Notes under the pieces: model-generated | Told to the model about the DNA's origin: nothing | Seen by the model: only the letters and a program-made list of their open reading frames with translations | The model's database searches: none | Program-made: the position numbers and the translations under genes | Assembly: GCA_029242325.1 (NCBI GenBank) | Contig: JAQWUD010000020.1 | Span: 1 to 64,000, forward strand | Length of the DNA: 64,000 nt | Direction: 5' to 3' | Source: Luminiphilus sp. | GTDB taxonomy: Bacteria; Pseudomonadota; Gammaproteobacteria; Pseudomonadales; Halieaceae | Shown here: positions 9,508 through 16,878 of the stretch, in pieces | Numbering within the stretch: the stretch's first letter is position 1 | How the letters are laid out: every line of letters begins with the position of its first letter

Positions 9508-10418
9508 CCCACAGCAAACGGCTCGCTTATAAGTCTGCTATCTGCTACTCCGGTTTCAGAGATGGCCAAAGTCCCGATGCGGGTGTGTACCCTTCAAAAG
9601 CTGAAATTGCTGCTGACCTCGCTTTGCTACAACAAGAGTGGGACGCTTTGCGCCTGTATGCTTGCGACCTGCACACTCAGCGAGTTCTTGAAGTTATCCA
9701 CGAGCAAGGCTTTAAATTTAAAGTCATGCTGGGTGCCTATATCGCTGCAGAGCAGAGTAATCCCAATTGCCCTTGGAACGCTGATTATCCAGAAGCTGTG
9801 CTGGAGCAAAACCTGCGCCGCAATGGCGAAGAGATTGAAAGAGCTGTGCTTTGGGCGAACCAATATCCGCATATTGTGGATGTAATCTCTGCGGGCAATG
9901 AGGCGACGGTCGACTGGACTGATCACTTGGTTTCAACCGAGTCGGTCATTAAGTATGTTTGCCACCTCAAGGCGCACACGAGCCAGCCGATTACCTTTTG
10001 TGAAAATTATGTACCGTGGCTAGGCAAGTTAGATGCACTTGTTCCTCACGTTGATTTGATCGCAATACACACTTATCCGGTCTGGGAATACAAGACGGTC
10101 GAGGAGGCTCTCGCGTTTACGCAAGAAAACTACAATGTGGTTCGACAACGCCATCCCGACAAGCAGATTATTATTACCGAGGCAGGTTGGGCGACCGCGT
10201 CTAACGGATCTGGAATTCCCGCTGAGAATGTCGGTGAGTACTTCCAGAGGCGGTATGTTCAGGAACTCTTGAAGTGGGCCGAGGATGAACAAATTCTGGT
10301 GTATTTGTTTGAGGCCTTTGACGAAAACTGGAAGGGTTCTGATCATCCTTTGGAGCCTGAAAAGCACTGGGGTATTTACAGAGCGGATCGACAGCCCAAG
10401 TTAGTGATATCGCCCTAG
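9504..10418 (+). CDS. GH17 family glycosidase, second of tandem pair
   Basis: 304-residue paralogue of the preceding enzyme. It carries Glu133 in SAGNEAT and Glu226 in IIITEAGWATAS, the expected acid/base and nucleophile. No signal peptide is visible. It is translationally coupled to the first GH17 gene through an ATGA overlap. The GH17 nucleophile motif is altered at its end (EAGWA rather than ETGWP), a form seen in more distant GH17 subgroups, so hydrolase and transglycosylase activity are both open. After the stop, an inverted repeat (GGCTCTCC with GGAGGCC) could form a hairpin but lacks a T tract. Confidence 0.82.
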   Translation: MTHSKRLAYKSAICYSGFRDGQSPDAGVYPSKAEIAADLALLQQEWDALRLYACDLHTQRVLEVIHEQGFKFKVMLGAYIAAEQSNPNCPWNADYPEAVLEQNLRRNGEEIERAVLWANQYPHIVDVISAGNEATVDWTDHLVSTESVIKYVCHLKAHTSQPITFCENYVPWLGKLDALVPHVDLIAIHTYPVWEYKTVEEALAFTQENYNVVRQRHPDKQIIITEAGWATASNGSGIPAENVGEYFQRRYVQELLKWAEDEQILVYLFEAFDENWKGSDHPLEPEKHWGIYRADRQPKLVISP

Positions 10419-10523
10419 GGCTCTCCTTTTATGGAGGCCTAAGCACCAAGGCCGGGGGTATTGTGAGCCATTGCGGTTAAGGCCTTGAGACTGGTGCCAG
10501 AAATCCTTACCATCGCGGCCCAT

Positions 10524-10599
10524 GCCGGTGTAGCTCAGTTGGTAGAGCAGCGCATTCGTAATGCGAAGGTCGTAGGTTCGACTCCTATCTCCGGCACCA
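10524..10599 (+). tRNA. thrW: tRNA-Thr(CGT)
   Basis: Closely matches the bacterial tRNA-Thr(CGU) gene: D arm TAGCTCAGTTGGTAGAGCAG, anticodon loop TTCGTAA with anticodon CGT, T loop TTCGACT, encoded CCA. The acceptor stem (GCCGGTG with CTCCGGC) has one T-T mismatch at the sixth pair. Genes of this tRNA are frequent insertion sites for integrases, and here a decayed integrase begins 78 bp after the CCA. The mismatch could reflect replacement of the tRNA 3' end by an integrated element. Confidence 0.95.
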
Positions 10600-10680
10600 T
10601 TTAAAGATATTTAAAATATCCAACTTCTTGAAAGACCTCTGAAATCTCAGATGGCTATTGAATTTCAGGAGGGGGTGATG
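10593..10680 (+). repeat. Left arm of an 88-bp inverted repeat (tRNA 3' end to integrase start)
   Basis: From the last seven bases of tRNA-Thr (GGCACCA) to the integrase ATG, all 88 bp recur inverted at 13144-13231. The two arms align without gaps at 82 of 88 positions, and all six differences are transitions. The arm carries the probable attachment site and the integrase leader, ending in an AGGAGG-like ribosome-binding site just before ATG. The arms diverge immediately outside these borders. Confidence 0.9.
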
Positions 10681-11861
10681 CACAAACAGTCGCACCAAAA
10701 TACTCATCCGACCTTTACATATCGTAAGGGTCGAGTCTTTTATTTCAGATGAAAAATCCCAAGTGACCTGCGTTGTCACTACAAGCGGCCTGTATTTGTT
10801 CAGTCGCTCAGGACAATGTCACGTCCATCCGCCCAGAGGGCCGCAACGATCCTCTCAGCGCGTTTAGATGAACAGTGGCTCATGCTACGAATCAAACACA
10901 ATCAATCACCCGCTTCACAGTTGTTAGTTGAAGCTGAACATAAATCTGAGTTGCCACTCATCTCAGAAGTTTTGGAGCGTTACTTAGAGACGAAAGGACA
11001 CGGCAAAGCCGAACTGTTCTTTGTCCATGCCAAGCGCAACATTGGCTACGTCGTCTCTTCAGTCGGTAACAAAAGCATTGATCTGTATTCCAAGATGGAT
11101 GCCGTTGAGTTTCGGAATTGGCTAATAAACCGTGGGCTACAAAGCAGTTCAATTCAACGAGTCTTTTCCAGCGTCAAAGCCATCGTGAACTTCGCCATCA
11201 ACGAGTTTGGCTATGGCTTTTCAAACTCCTTCACAGGCGTCTATATCGCTCCTGACGAAGAAAAGGAAAAGAGACGGCCACTGAGAGTGTGGAGGGATTA
11301 AAACGCCCTTCAGAGCCTTGTACATGCAAAGACGGCGACCTTCGGCACCTATTAGTGATGTTGCTGGATGCAGGCATGAGATTGTCTGAGGCGGCTGGAC
11401 TTCATGTCACTGACATTCATCTGGAACATGAGTTTCCTTACGTTGAGATACGTCCCAACACGGCAAGAAGACTCAAGACTTCAAACAGCAAACGCATCAT
11501 TCCGTTGGTTGGTAATTCACTGTGGGCGGCCCAGCAAGTCACGGCGAATCAAGACGATTACTGCTTTCCAAGATACGCCAAAGACGGTTACTGCAATGGC
11601 AATTCAGCCAGCGCCGCACTAGGAAAATGGATGAAGAGCTACTGCGAAGCTGGCGCAACAGTGCATGGGATTCGTCATGCTTTTAGAGACAGGCTTAGAG
11701 CAGTTGAAGTTCCAGTGGATCTGATAGATCAATTGGGGGGTTGTTCAGTGAAGTCTGTGGGTATGAGCTATGGAGATGGCTATGACATGCGCACAGCACA
11801 TCATCACATCTCTCACATTTGCTCTGACAAGACCTCTCACATTGAGACGGTCCTGCGGTAA
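10678..11861 (+). pseudogene. Tyrosine recombinase (phage/island integrase), broken
   Basis: The reading frame starts at ATG 10678 behind a strong ribosome-binding site and gives an integrase N-terminus (TYRKGRVFYFR). It is stopped by TGA at 10750-10752, then continues in frame (KIPSDLR, then VQSLRT and AQRAATILSARL). Near 11280-11300 the frame is lost: one frame ends in a stop at about 11301 and the catalytic domain continues in another. That domain keeps the active-site residues: Arg in AGMRLSEAAGL, His-x-x-Arg in HGIRHAFRDR, and Tyr in SVGMSYGDGYD. The gene is thus dead by at least one nonsense and one frameshift. Its place beside tRNA-Thr marks a former integrative element. Confidence 0.9.
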
Positions 11862-11988
11862 GCTAAAGGCATGACAAGCCGTGAGGTAGTGGCTTGGATG
11901 GGATTCGCATTACTACTGAGCGCGCTTCATTAAATTGTGGCTGAACTTCAAGTGAATTGAGTCGTAACGACTGTCAAAGGTAACTTAT

Positions 11989-12780
11989 ATGTCGAATCAC
12001 AAAGCGTTAGAGATGTTTGGTCGATCGGGGAACCCCTCTCTGAGCGCAGAAACGTTCTCCAGCAGCGCTCCCGACGCATCATTTTCAACCAGCGCGCCCC
12101 CAGCAACAATGACGCTACAAGGCACGGTCAACAAAACTGGCATATTGCTAGCACTGGTCGTCATCTCGGCGTCCTATACATGGTCAATGTTTTTCTCAAG
12201 TGGTAATTCCGCAACAGTCATCCCTTGGGCTATCGGCGGTGCGGTGATCGGCCTTATCTTGGCGCTTGTGACCATGTTTAAAAAACAATGGTCAGGCATA
12301 ACAGCGCCGTTATATGCGATAGCAGAGGGATTATTTTTAGGCGCAATTTCGGCCATTTTCGAGGCCCAATATCCGGGCATTGTTATACAGGCGGTAGGAC
12401 TAACCTTAGGCACCCTAGCGTCACTGTTGTTCCTCTATAAAACGGGTATCGTCAAGCCCACAGAGAACTTCCGACTAATGGTAACTTCTGCGACGATGGG
12501 CATAGGTGTGCTCTATTTAGTCAGCATGATTATGAATATGTTTGGTTCTGGCGGTATCGGTTTCATTCACTCAAATGGCTTGTTTGGTATTGGTTTTAGC
12601 CTTTTCGTTGTCGGTATAGCTGCTTTAAATCTAGTGCTAGATTTTGATTTTATTGAGCAGGGTTCCGAGATGGGCGCCCCTAAATACATGGAATGGTTCG
12701 GCGCATTCTCTCTAATGGTCACACTCATATGGCTCTATCTTGAAATGCTGAGACTTTTAGCAAAACTGAGAAGTCGTTAG
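11989..12780 (+). CDS. Bax inhibitor-1/YccA-family membrane protein
   Basis: 263-residue protein with a hydrophilic Ser/Ala/Pro-rich N-terminus of about 45 residues, then about seven hydrophobic helices. The overall pattern, including IEQGSEMGAPKYMEWFGAFSLMVTLIWLYLEML at the end (the motif DFDFIEQG precedes it), matches the bacterial BI-1-like family. These are inner-membrane proteins linked to Ca2+/H+ leak or to membrane protease control, with no settled role here. It lies between the arms of the 88-bp inverted repeat, downstream of the dead integrase, and may be cargo. Its TAG stop shares one base with the GTG start of the next gene. Confidence 0.85.
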   Translation: MSNHKALEMFGRSGNPSLSAETFSSSAPDASFSTSAPPATMTLQGTVNKTGILLALVVISASYTWSMFFSSGNSATVIPWAIGGAVIGLILALVTMFKKQWSGITAPLYAIAEGLFLGAISAIFEAQYPGIVIQAVGLTLGTLASLLFLYKTGIVKPTENFRLMVTSATMGIGVLYLVSMIMNMFGSGGIGFIHSNGLFGIGFSLFVVGIAALNLVLDFDFIEQGSEMGAPKYMEWFGAFSLMVTLIWLYLEMLRLLAKLRSR

Positions 12781-12986
12781 TGGATTTCAATACTTTGCTG
12801 TTTGGAGGGTTATCGATTTTATCCCTCGCCGTTTTTTTCTACCTTAGCCGTTTTAAGGCGTCGTCAAGACAGACTCATAGAGAGGATCGTATCGATTGGT
12901 CTTCCCGACAGTTTTCTCTTTGGAAGGTTTTTCTATATTGCCTAATCGCCGCTATCGGGGTGGCAGTCCTGACCACACTGGGCTGA
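12780..12986 (+). CDS. Small two-helix membrane protein
   Basis: 68 residues starting with GTG that overlaps the stop of the BI-1-like gene by one base. Two hydrophobic segments (about residues 5-22 and 48-66) flank a basic hydrophilic loop (SRQTHREDRIDWSSRQ). The overlap argues for coupled translation and possible partnership with the BI-1-like protein. No family is recognised. Confidence 0.6.
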   Translation: MDFNTLLFGGLSILSLAVFFYLSRFKASSRQTHREDRIDWSSRQFSLWKVFLYCLIAAIGVAVLTTLG

Positions 12987-13143
12987 GACCAGTCCTCCGG
13001 ACAGCAAATAACCTCGATGCCCCTGTGAGCATTTTTTTGGAATGGTGCCAGCTGCCATTTGAATGACTATTTGCTGGGTGAGCATAGGTAGTAGGCCGCA
13101 GATTGCCAATCACCCCCTAATGCATCTGGGCGCTAACCATCAA

Positions 13144-13231
13144 CATCACCTCCTCCTGAAATTCAATAGCTATCTGAAATTTCAGAGATCTTTCAAGAGG
13201 TTGGATATTTTAAATATCTTTAAGTGGTGCC
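13144..13231 (-). repeat. Right arm of the 88-bp inverted repeat
   Basis: On the minus strand this is 82/88 identical to 10593-10680, running from GGCACCA through the leader to ATG with no gaps. The sequence beyond its ATG does not resemble the integrase: it gives nine codons and a stop. It is therefore a detached copy of an att-plus-leader segment. A shorter third copy in direct orientation, about 17 nt around AAAGATCTCTGAAA, follows at 13271-13287. Confidence 0.9.
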
Positions 13232-13720
13232 CAGGGGCTTGATCATTTCTGGGCCTAGGAACCACAACTCTTCAAAGATCTCTGAAAACTAAGCATTTCC
13301 TAGACTCACCCAATCCATCAACGGACTGTTTGGTGCTACCAATAGTGCTACTACCCTCTGGGCGGGTGGTCAGGCCCCCCACGGAGATATATAGGTTTGG
13401 TTGGACTTGATGGGGTGTTGAAGGTGTAAAGTAGTTTTAGATATGGAAATTCTGCCAAATATCAATGCGATAAGACATTTTTCATCTCAGACACCCCGAT
13501 GGCTATGAGAACCCTATGCCAACCAACCAAGGGGACCTTGCTAGGCGGTCCTTAACCTCAGCCAGTGATCCAAATGAGTCGTCGTTTGCGGTAGCGCCGA
13601 CAATGACCGGCTCGACATGAAAAGGAAATGTCCGGATGTACTTTCTCTTCCACTGGGATTAGTCTCTTACACAACAATTTTAATTTCACCCACAGATTGC
13701 AACAAATTTAGGAGTGTCCA
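13232..13720. other. Intergenic, no gene recognised
   Basis: About 490 bp with no supportable reading frame. It contains the short partial repeat at 13271-13287 and otherwise unrelated sequence. A ribosome-binding site (TTTAGGAGTG) precedes the lipoprotein gene at 13721. Confidence 0.5.
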
Positions 13721-14080
13721 ATGCGCAGGTTACCTTTGATCATAGCGGGGATGACTGTCGCCCTGAGCGGCTGTGTTTCAAATAAGACGATGCAGACTGT
13801 TCAGATAGGAGATGACGACAAGTCTTGTGAAGAGTTGCGTGCAGACTTGGCTGTGCTGGGAGCTAAATTTCAGGAAGCAAAAGACGAGCAGGGGGTCACG
13901 GGGAAAAACGTTGGGTTGGCAATAGTGTTTTGGCCGGGGATTATCGTAAATGAAAGTCAGTCGTCAAAAAATGAAGAATCGGTAGACCGAAGAATTACAC
14001 ACCTGACTGGAATCTATAATAAAAAGTGCCTTAACCCATCACAGTCGGCCAGTCCTGCTGAGGAAAACGACTCTGCTTAA
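13721..14080 (+). CDS. Small lipoprotein of unknown function
   Basis: 119 residues with a lipoprotein signal peptide: basic start, hydrophobic core and lipobox LSGC with Cys18. The mature part has a charged helical stretch (CEELRADLAVLGAKFQEAKD) and a hydrophobic patch GKNVGLAIVFWPGIIV typical of small outer-membrane-associated lipoproteins. The start is supported by the AGGAG site 9 nt upstream. It stands alone within the accessory zone. I do not recognise the family. Confidence 0.65.
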   Translation: MRRLPLIIAGMTVALSGCVSNKTMQTVQIGDDDKSCEELRADLAVLGAKFQEAKDEQGVTGKNVGLAIVFWPGIIVNESQSSKNEESVDRRITHLTGIYNKKCLNPSQSASPAEENDSA

Positions 14081-14435
14081 GCACAAGGTAACGACGAAGA
14101 AGCAAGCGGTTGTGCCTCACGGAGGCTTGATTTAAGGCTGTCACCTAAGAGAGGCTGCGTCAAAGCTACTATGAATCAAGAAGGCTCTCGGACAACGTTG
14201 TCCGACTACCTTTTTATGTTTCCGCGCCCTCCCATTCCGCCAGTCGCCGCCCAAACCGGGTCTGCGACATATCCCGGAGTATCCTGTCGCGCCGCTAAAT
14301 CAATAAGGCAGCAAGTCCTGGAGTTTGGCGTATTCACGGTGCGGTTCCAGTGATGCAGTTTTTGCATTCAAAGCCAAACTTGCTTGAATATACGGCCAAT
14401 CCAGCGAGAATCACGGGGCTATCCGTCCCCGCTTA
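14081..14435. other. Intergenic, no gene recognised
   Basis: About 355 bp between the lipoprotein gene and the convergent DUF2269 gene. A 60-codon plus-strand frame (14171-14353) has no ribosome-binding site and no recognisable sequence. Nothing else was found. Confidence 0.45.
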
Positions 14436-14539
14436 GCCTCATCACGGGCATCTTAGTAAAGCCCACTGGCGGGTTTTGCAATCATCAGCCAAGTTGCTGC
14501 TAACAGTGGAACTGTGCTGATGAGTCCCCAGATCAGCCA
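14436..14539 (-). repeat. Left arm of a 104-bp inverted repeat (end of DUF2269 gene)
   Basis: This covers the last 29 codons of the DUF2269 gene plus 17 bp beyond its stop. On the minus strand it matches 15571-15674 on the plus strand at 96 of 104 positions, without gaps. The two arms therefore face each other 1.03 kb apart. Confidence 0.9.
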
Positions 14540-14935
14540 TCGGTGTGACAGTTGTCGGTATTCGTTTCCAACATCATCACAAAACGTTGCCGCTAGGCTT
14601 GCTTGTCTTATTTGAATTGGCACAAGCACCAGCAGCCAGATAAGGCCTGCTACCACGAACAGTACCTGACTCCAGAGCAACCAATGTTGCGTCAGCGGCC
14701 AGTTGGCGAAAAAGGCCATGAAATAGCCTCCGCCCATCAGCAGCACTACCCCCCAAACGGTCATAGACCAATCTGTATAGGTCACTAGTTTTTGCGCGAA
14801 GGCAAGTACTTGAGGCTGTTGAGTGCGGTCCGCGAAATATTTCCAGATAGCCGTGACGGTGATGTTGCCCATGAGCATGACCACGCCAGTTATGTGAAGA
14901 AACTTTGCGATTTCGTATGCCACAGAGGGGGTCAC
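14453..14935 (-). CDS. DUF2269-like integral membrane protein
   Basis: 160 residues from a GTG start, with four predicted helices. The N-terminal segment EIAKFLHITGVVMLMGNI, with its His in the first helix, and the closing HRWLIWGLISTVPLLAATWL fit DUF2269 membrane proteins. The function is unknown; some relatives are thought to bind heme or copper, which I cannot show here. Its 3' end was duplicated in inverted orientation at 15571-15674, and a decayed monooxygenase-like gene lies between the two copies. Confidence 0.7.
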   Translation of the reverse strand: MTPSVAYEIAKFLHITGVVMLMGNITVTAIWKYFADRTQQPQVLAFAQKLVTYTDWSMTVWGVVLLMGGGYFMAFFANWPLTQHWLLWSQVLFVVAGLIWLLVLVPIQIRQASLAATFCDDVGNEYRQLSHRWLIWGLISTVPLLAATWLMIAKPASGLY

Positions 14936-15128
14936 TTGAGTGGGAGCTGATAAGTCTAGTCTGTTTTAAGCTGTTCAGGCGCAGTAAAAAAAGGAGCCAA
15001 TGTTTCAGGACCCTCAGTCTCACAAGGATGTTCCCAGCAGCCCTCTATTCCACTTCTTTCCAACTTAGTTCGCCAAATCAGGCGCTGCTGGAGACAGTCA
15101 TAGGCGGCCAATTGAGGCGTCTGTTGGC

Positions 15129-15157
15129 CGATTGGAAAAGAAGGGGCGTGTGGAGTA
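15129..15157 (+). repeat. Dispersed repeat, copy 1 (with 19193-19220)
   Basis: A 29-nt stretch containing GGAAAAGAAGGGGCGTGTGG recurs at 19193-19220 with one gap and one mismatch. Neither copy lies in a supportable gene. Confidence 0.7.
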
Positions 15158-15183
15158 TTTTGGGGCGTCGTGGATTTTTTTGA

Positions 15184-15501
15184 GGGGCAGAGAAGATCGT
15201 CGTAACTGTAAAAGTTGATTGGGGTCAGGAGACGATTCTGGAGATTCTGCCTGAACTCAAAAAACACGTGGAAATCACGCTGGATGAACCGGGATGCGAT
15301 GACTTTTTATTTGCTATTGATGTGAACAGCCCAGACATTGTTGTGGTTACTGAGGTCTACAAAGACTACCTAGCACACGAAGATCATTTTAAGACTGCTA
15401 AATGGGGATGCTTCAGCGGCATAATGGAGGAATACCCGCCTCGTAGTATAGATGTGAAGACCTACGACGCCTCTGAAACAAAACACGCGTTGGATGACTA
15501 G
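15184..15501 (+). pseudogene. Antibiotic-biosynthesis-monooxygenase-like (ABM) protein lacking a start codon
   Basis: The frame opens just after a TGA at 15181-15183 and runs 105 codons. Reading from 15193, KIVVTVKVDWGQETILEILP begins a complete ABM/YgiN-type ferredoxin-like fold: strand, helix (ILPELKKHVEIT), then EPGCDDF, then VVVTEVYKDYLAHEDHF, the conserved helix with His. No ATG, GTG or TTG exists where the protein should start; the codon in place is AAG or GAG. The only later start, GTG at 15268, would remove the first strand and helix. It is probably a recently silenced gene, or one read from an unusual start. It lies inside the 104-bp inverted repeat. Confidence 0.5.
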
Positions 15502-15519
15502 CCCTTGAGCTTCTTCTCT

Positions 15520-15657
15520 TCAGCCAAAGCAAAGCTCGCAGCGTCCAAGCTCGCTGAAGAGGTGAGGTATTGGCTGATCTAGGGACTCATCAGCACAGCC
15601 CCATTGTTAGTAGCAACTTGGCTGATGATTGCGAAACCCGCCAGTGGGCCTTACTAA
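15520..15657 (+). pseudogene. 3' fragment of a DUF2269 gene, inverted duplicate
   Basis: In plus frame 1 this reads SAKAKLAASKLAEEVRYWLI, stop, then GLISTAPLLVATWLMIAKPA to a TAA at 15655. It parallels the C-terminus of the DUF2269 protein encoded at 14453-14935 on the other strand. TAG replaces the Trp codon in the WLIWG segment. The first part (15520-15566) is more diverged than the last 104 bp. No upstream half of the gene is present. Confidence 0.85.
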
Positions 15658-15674
15658 GATGCCCGTGCTGAGGC
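15571..15674 (+). repeat. Right arm of the 104-bp inverted repeat
   Basis: 96/104 identical to the reverse complement of 14436-14539. Identity continues 17 bp past the ancestral stop codon, so the duplication copied DNA rather than only a coding domain. Confidence 0.9.
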
Positions 15675-16102
15675 GGGGCGGTAACGATCACAATCACCAT
15701 GGCAGTGAGCCCTTTTTTCAAATTTTAGGTATCGCTGTGCTATCGCATGTATCAACGACAGACGGTACACGAACGCTGACTGCCGGTAATCACTGGGTCA
15801 CTGGCCGAACACTACGCTGGTGAACCGAAGAAATGGTGCCGCTACAACGGTTGCGGTTATTAACCAGGTTCACGCATTGCTCAGCCCTCTTAGGCTGCCT
15901 TCCAATTGGTATGCGGCGGAGCCTAATTTGAGTCAGAAATAGGGGCGAGACAGCCTAAAATCCGTCACATAATTGCAACGCGCGTATGCAGAAACGAGGC
16001 GTGTATCTTTCTGATAAATACAGCCTTCTTCTTTTAACCTCCTAGTTCGTTGGTAAACTCTCCAATGCGATACTTATACAAATAGCCAGGGGGAATTGAA
16101 TT
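15675..16102. other. Intergenic with one dispersed repeat
   Basis: About 430 bp without a supportable gene. Positions 15918-15947 match 17363-17392 at 27 of 30 bases. The sequence just upstream of 16103 probably holds the promoter of the secreted-protein pair; GGGGGAATTGAATT supplies a weak ribosome-binding site. Confidence 0.5.
15918..15947 (+). repeat. Dispersed repeat, copy 1 (with 17363-17392)
   Basis: 30 nt beginning GGAGCCTAA and ending GGGGCG recur at 17363-17392 with three transitions. Both copies are intergenic, one before and one after the secreted-protein pair at 16103-17313. Confidence 0.7.
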
Positions 16103-16840
16103 ATGTACCGAACAATAGTGTTTTTACTGGGGATCTTGTTGTCCGAAGGCAGCTTTGCAGCCCATCACGAAGAACCTGAACCGATGGTCGCAGAAGTCTA
16201 TGAATGCTCACTTAATGACGATGTCACTGCAGACGATGTTGCTGCATTAGGTTCCAGCGACTTTGCCGATTTCGCAGCCAAATATGACATAAACATGACC
16301 TCATTTTTGTGGGAAGCCGTTGCTGTAAGCCCAGAGTATGGTGACGCTGATGTACGTTGGGTTAATTACTTCCCAACTTGGGGGGATTACTTTGCAGCTG
16401 ATGCCGCTTGGCGAGAGCATGGCGGTAAAGTTGCTGCAAAAATAAATGAGTTGGTGTCCTGCGGTCGCCCAGATTTAGCTGGCTTTATGCAGGCTGGAGC
16501 AGCTGCCCCGGAAGCCCCCGTCAAGCCTCTGTATGTTCGGGTCTGCCAACTCAAGCCCGGTAACACCATTGCCAATGCTATGGCTTATAGAAAGGCTGTT
16601 AACAGCACTCAAAATGAGCAAATCGGCAGTACGGTTGGTAGCTACATGTTTACTCCGGGCTTTGGTAATCCCGGCTTCGATTACGGGGCAATGGTGACGG
16701 GGACGCCTGAAGATATGGGCAAGCTCATGGATGGTTCACGTGATGGTTCAACGGGAAAACTTCTAACCGCTGCTGGTTATACAGAGCCGGGTAACTGCAC
16801 TGTTGATCTCCATCGTTCATTAATGATGGTGTCCCAGTAA
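16103..16840 (+). CDS. Secreted protein with two tandem Cys-pair modules
   Basis: 245 residues with a signal peptide (cleavage probably near FAA-HH, residues 18-20). The mature protein consists of two related modules. Each begins with a short strand ending in Cys (VYECSL, Cys35; VRVCQL, Cys148) and ends with a second Cys (Cys120; Cys232). The spacings are 85 and 84 residues, so each module likely forms one disulphide in the periplasm. The helix-rich middle suggests a ferredoxin-like or dabb-like fold, but I do not recognise a family. A second secreted protein gene follows after 38 bp and probably shares the transcript. Confidence 0.7.
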   Translation: MYRTIVFLLGILLSEGSFAAHHEEPEPMVAEVYECSLNDDVTADDVAALGSSDFADFAAKYDINMTSFLWEAVAVSPEYGDADVRWVNYFPTWGDYFAADAAWREHGGKVAAKINELVSCGRPDLAGFMQAGAAAPEAPVKPLYVRVCQLKPGNTIANAMAYRKAVNSTQNEQIGSTVGSYMFTPGFGNPGFDYGAMVTGTPEDMGKLMDGSRDGSTGKLLTAAGYTEPGNCTVDLHRSLMMVSQ

Positions 16841-16878
16841 AACTTAGCCAAAGCGACAAGAATGAAAAGGAATTAACG

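Noticed and set aside
10750..10752. In-frame TGA of the integrase as a selenocysteine or readthrough codon
   Set aside because: A separate frameshift also breaks the gene, and no SECIS-like hairpin is evident; nonsense mutation is simpler.
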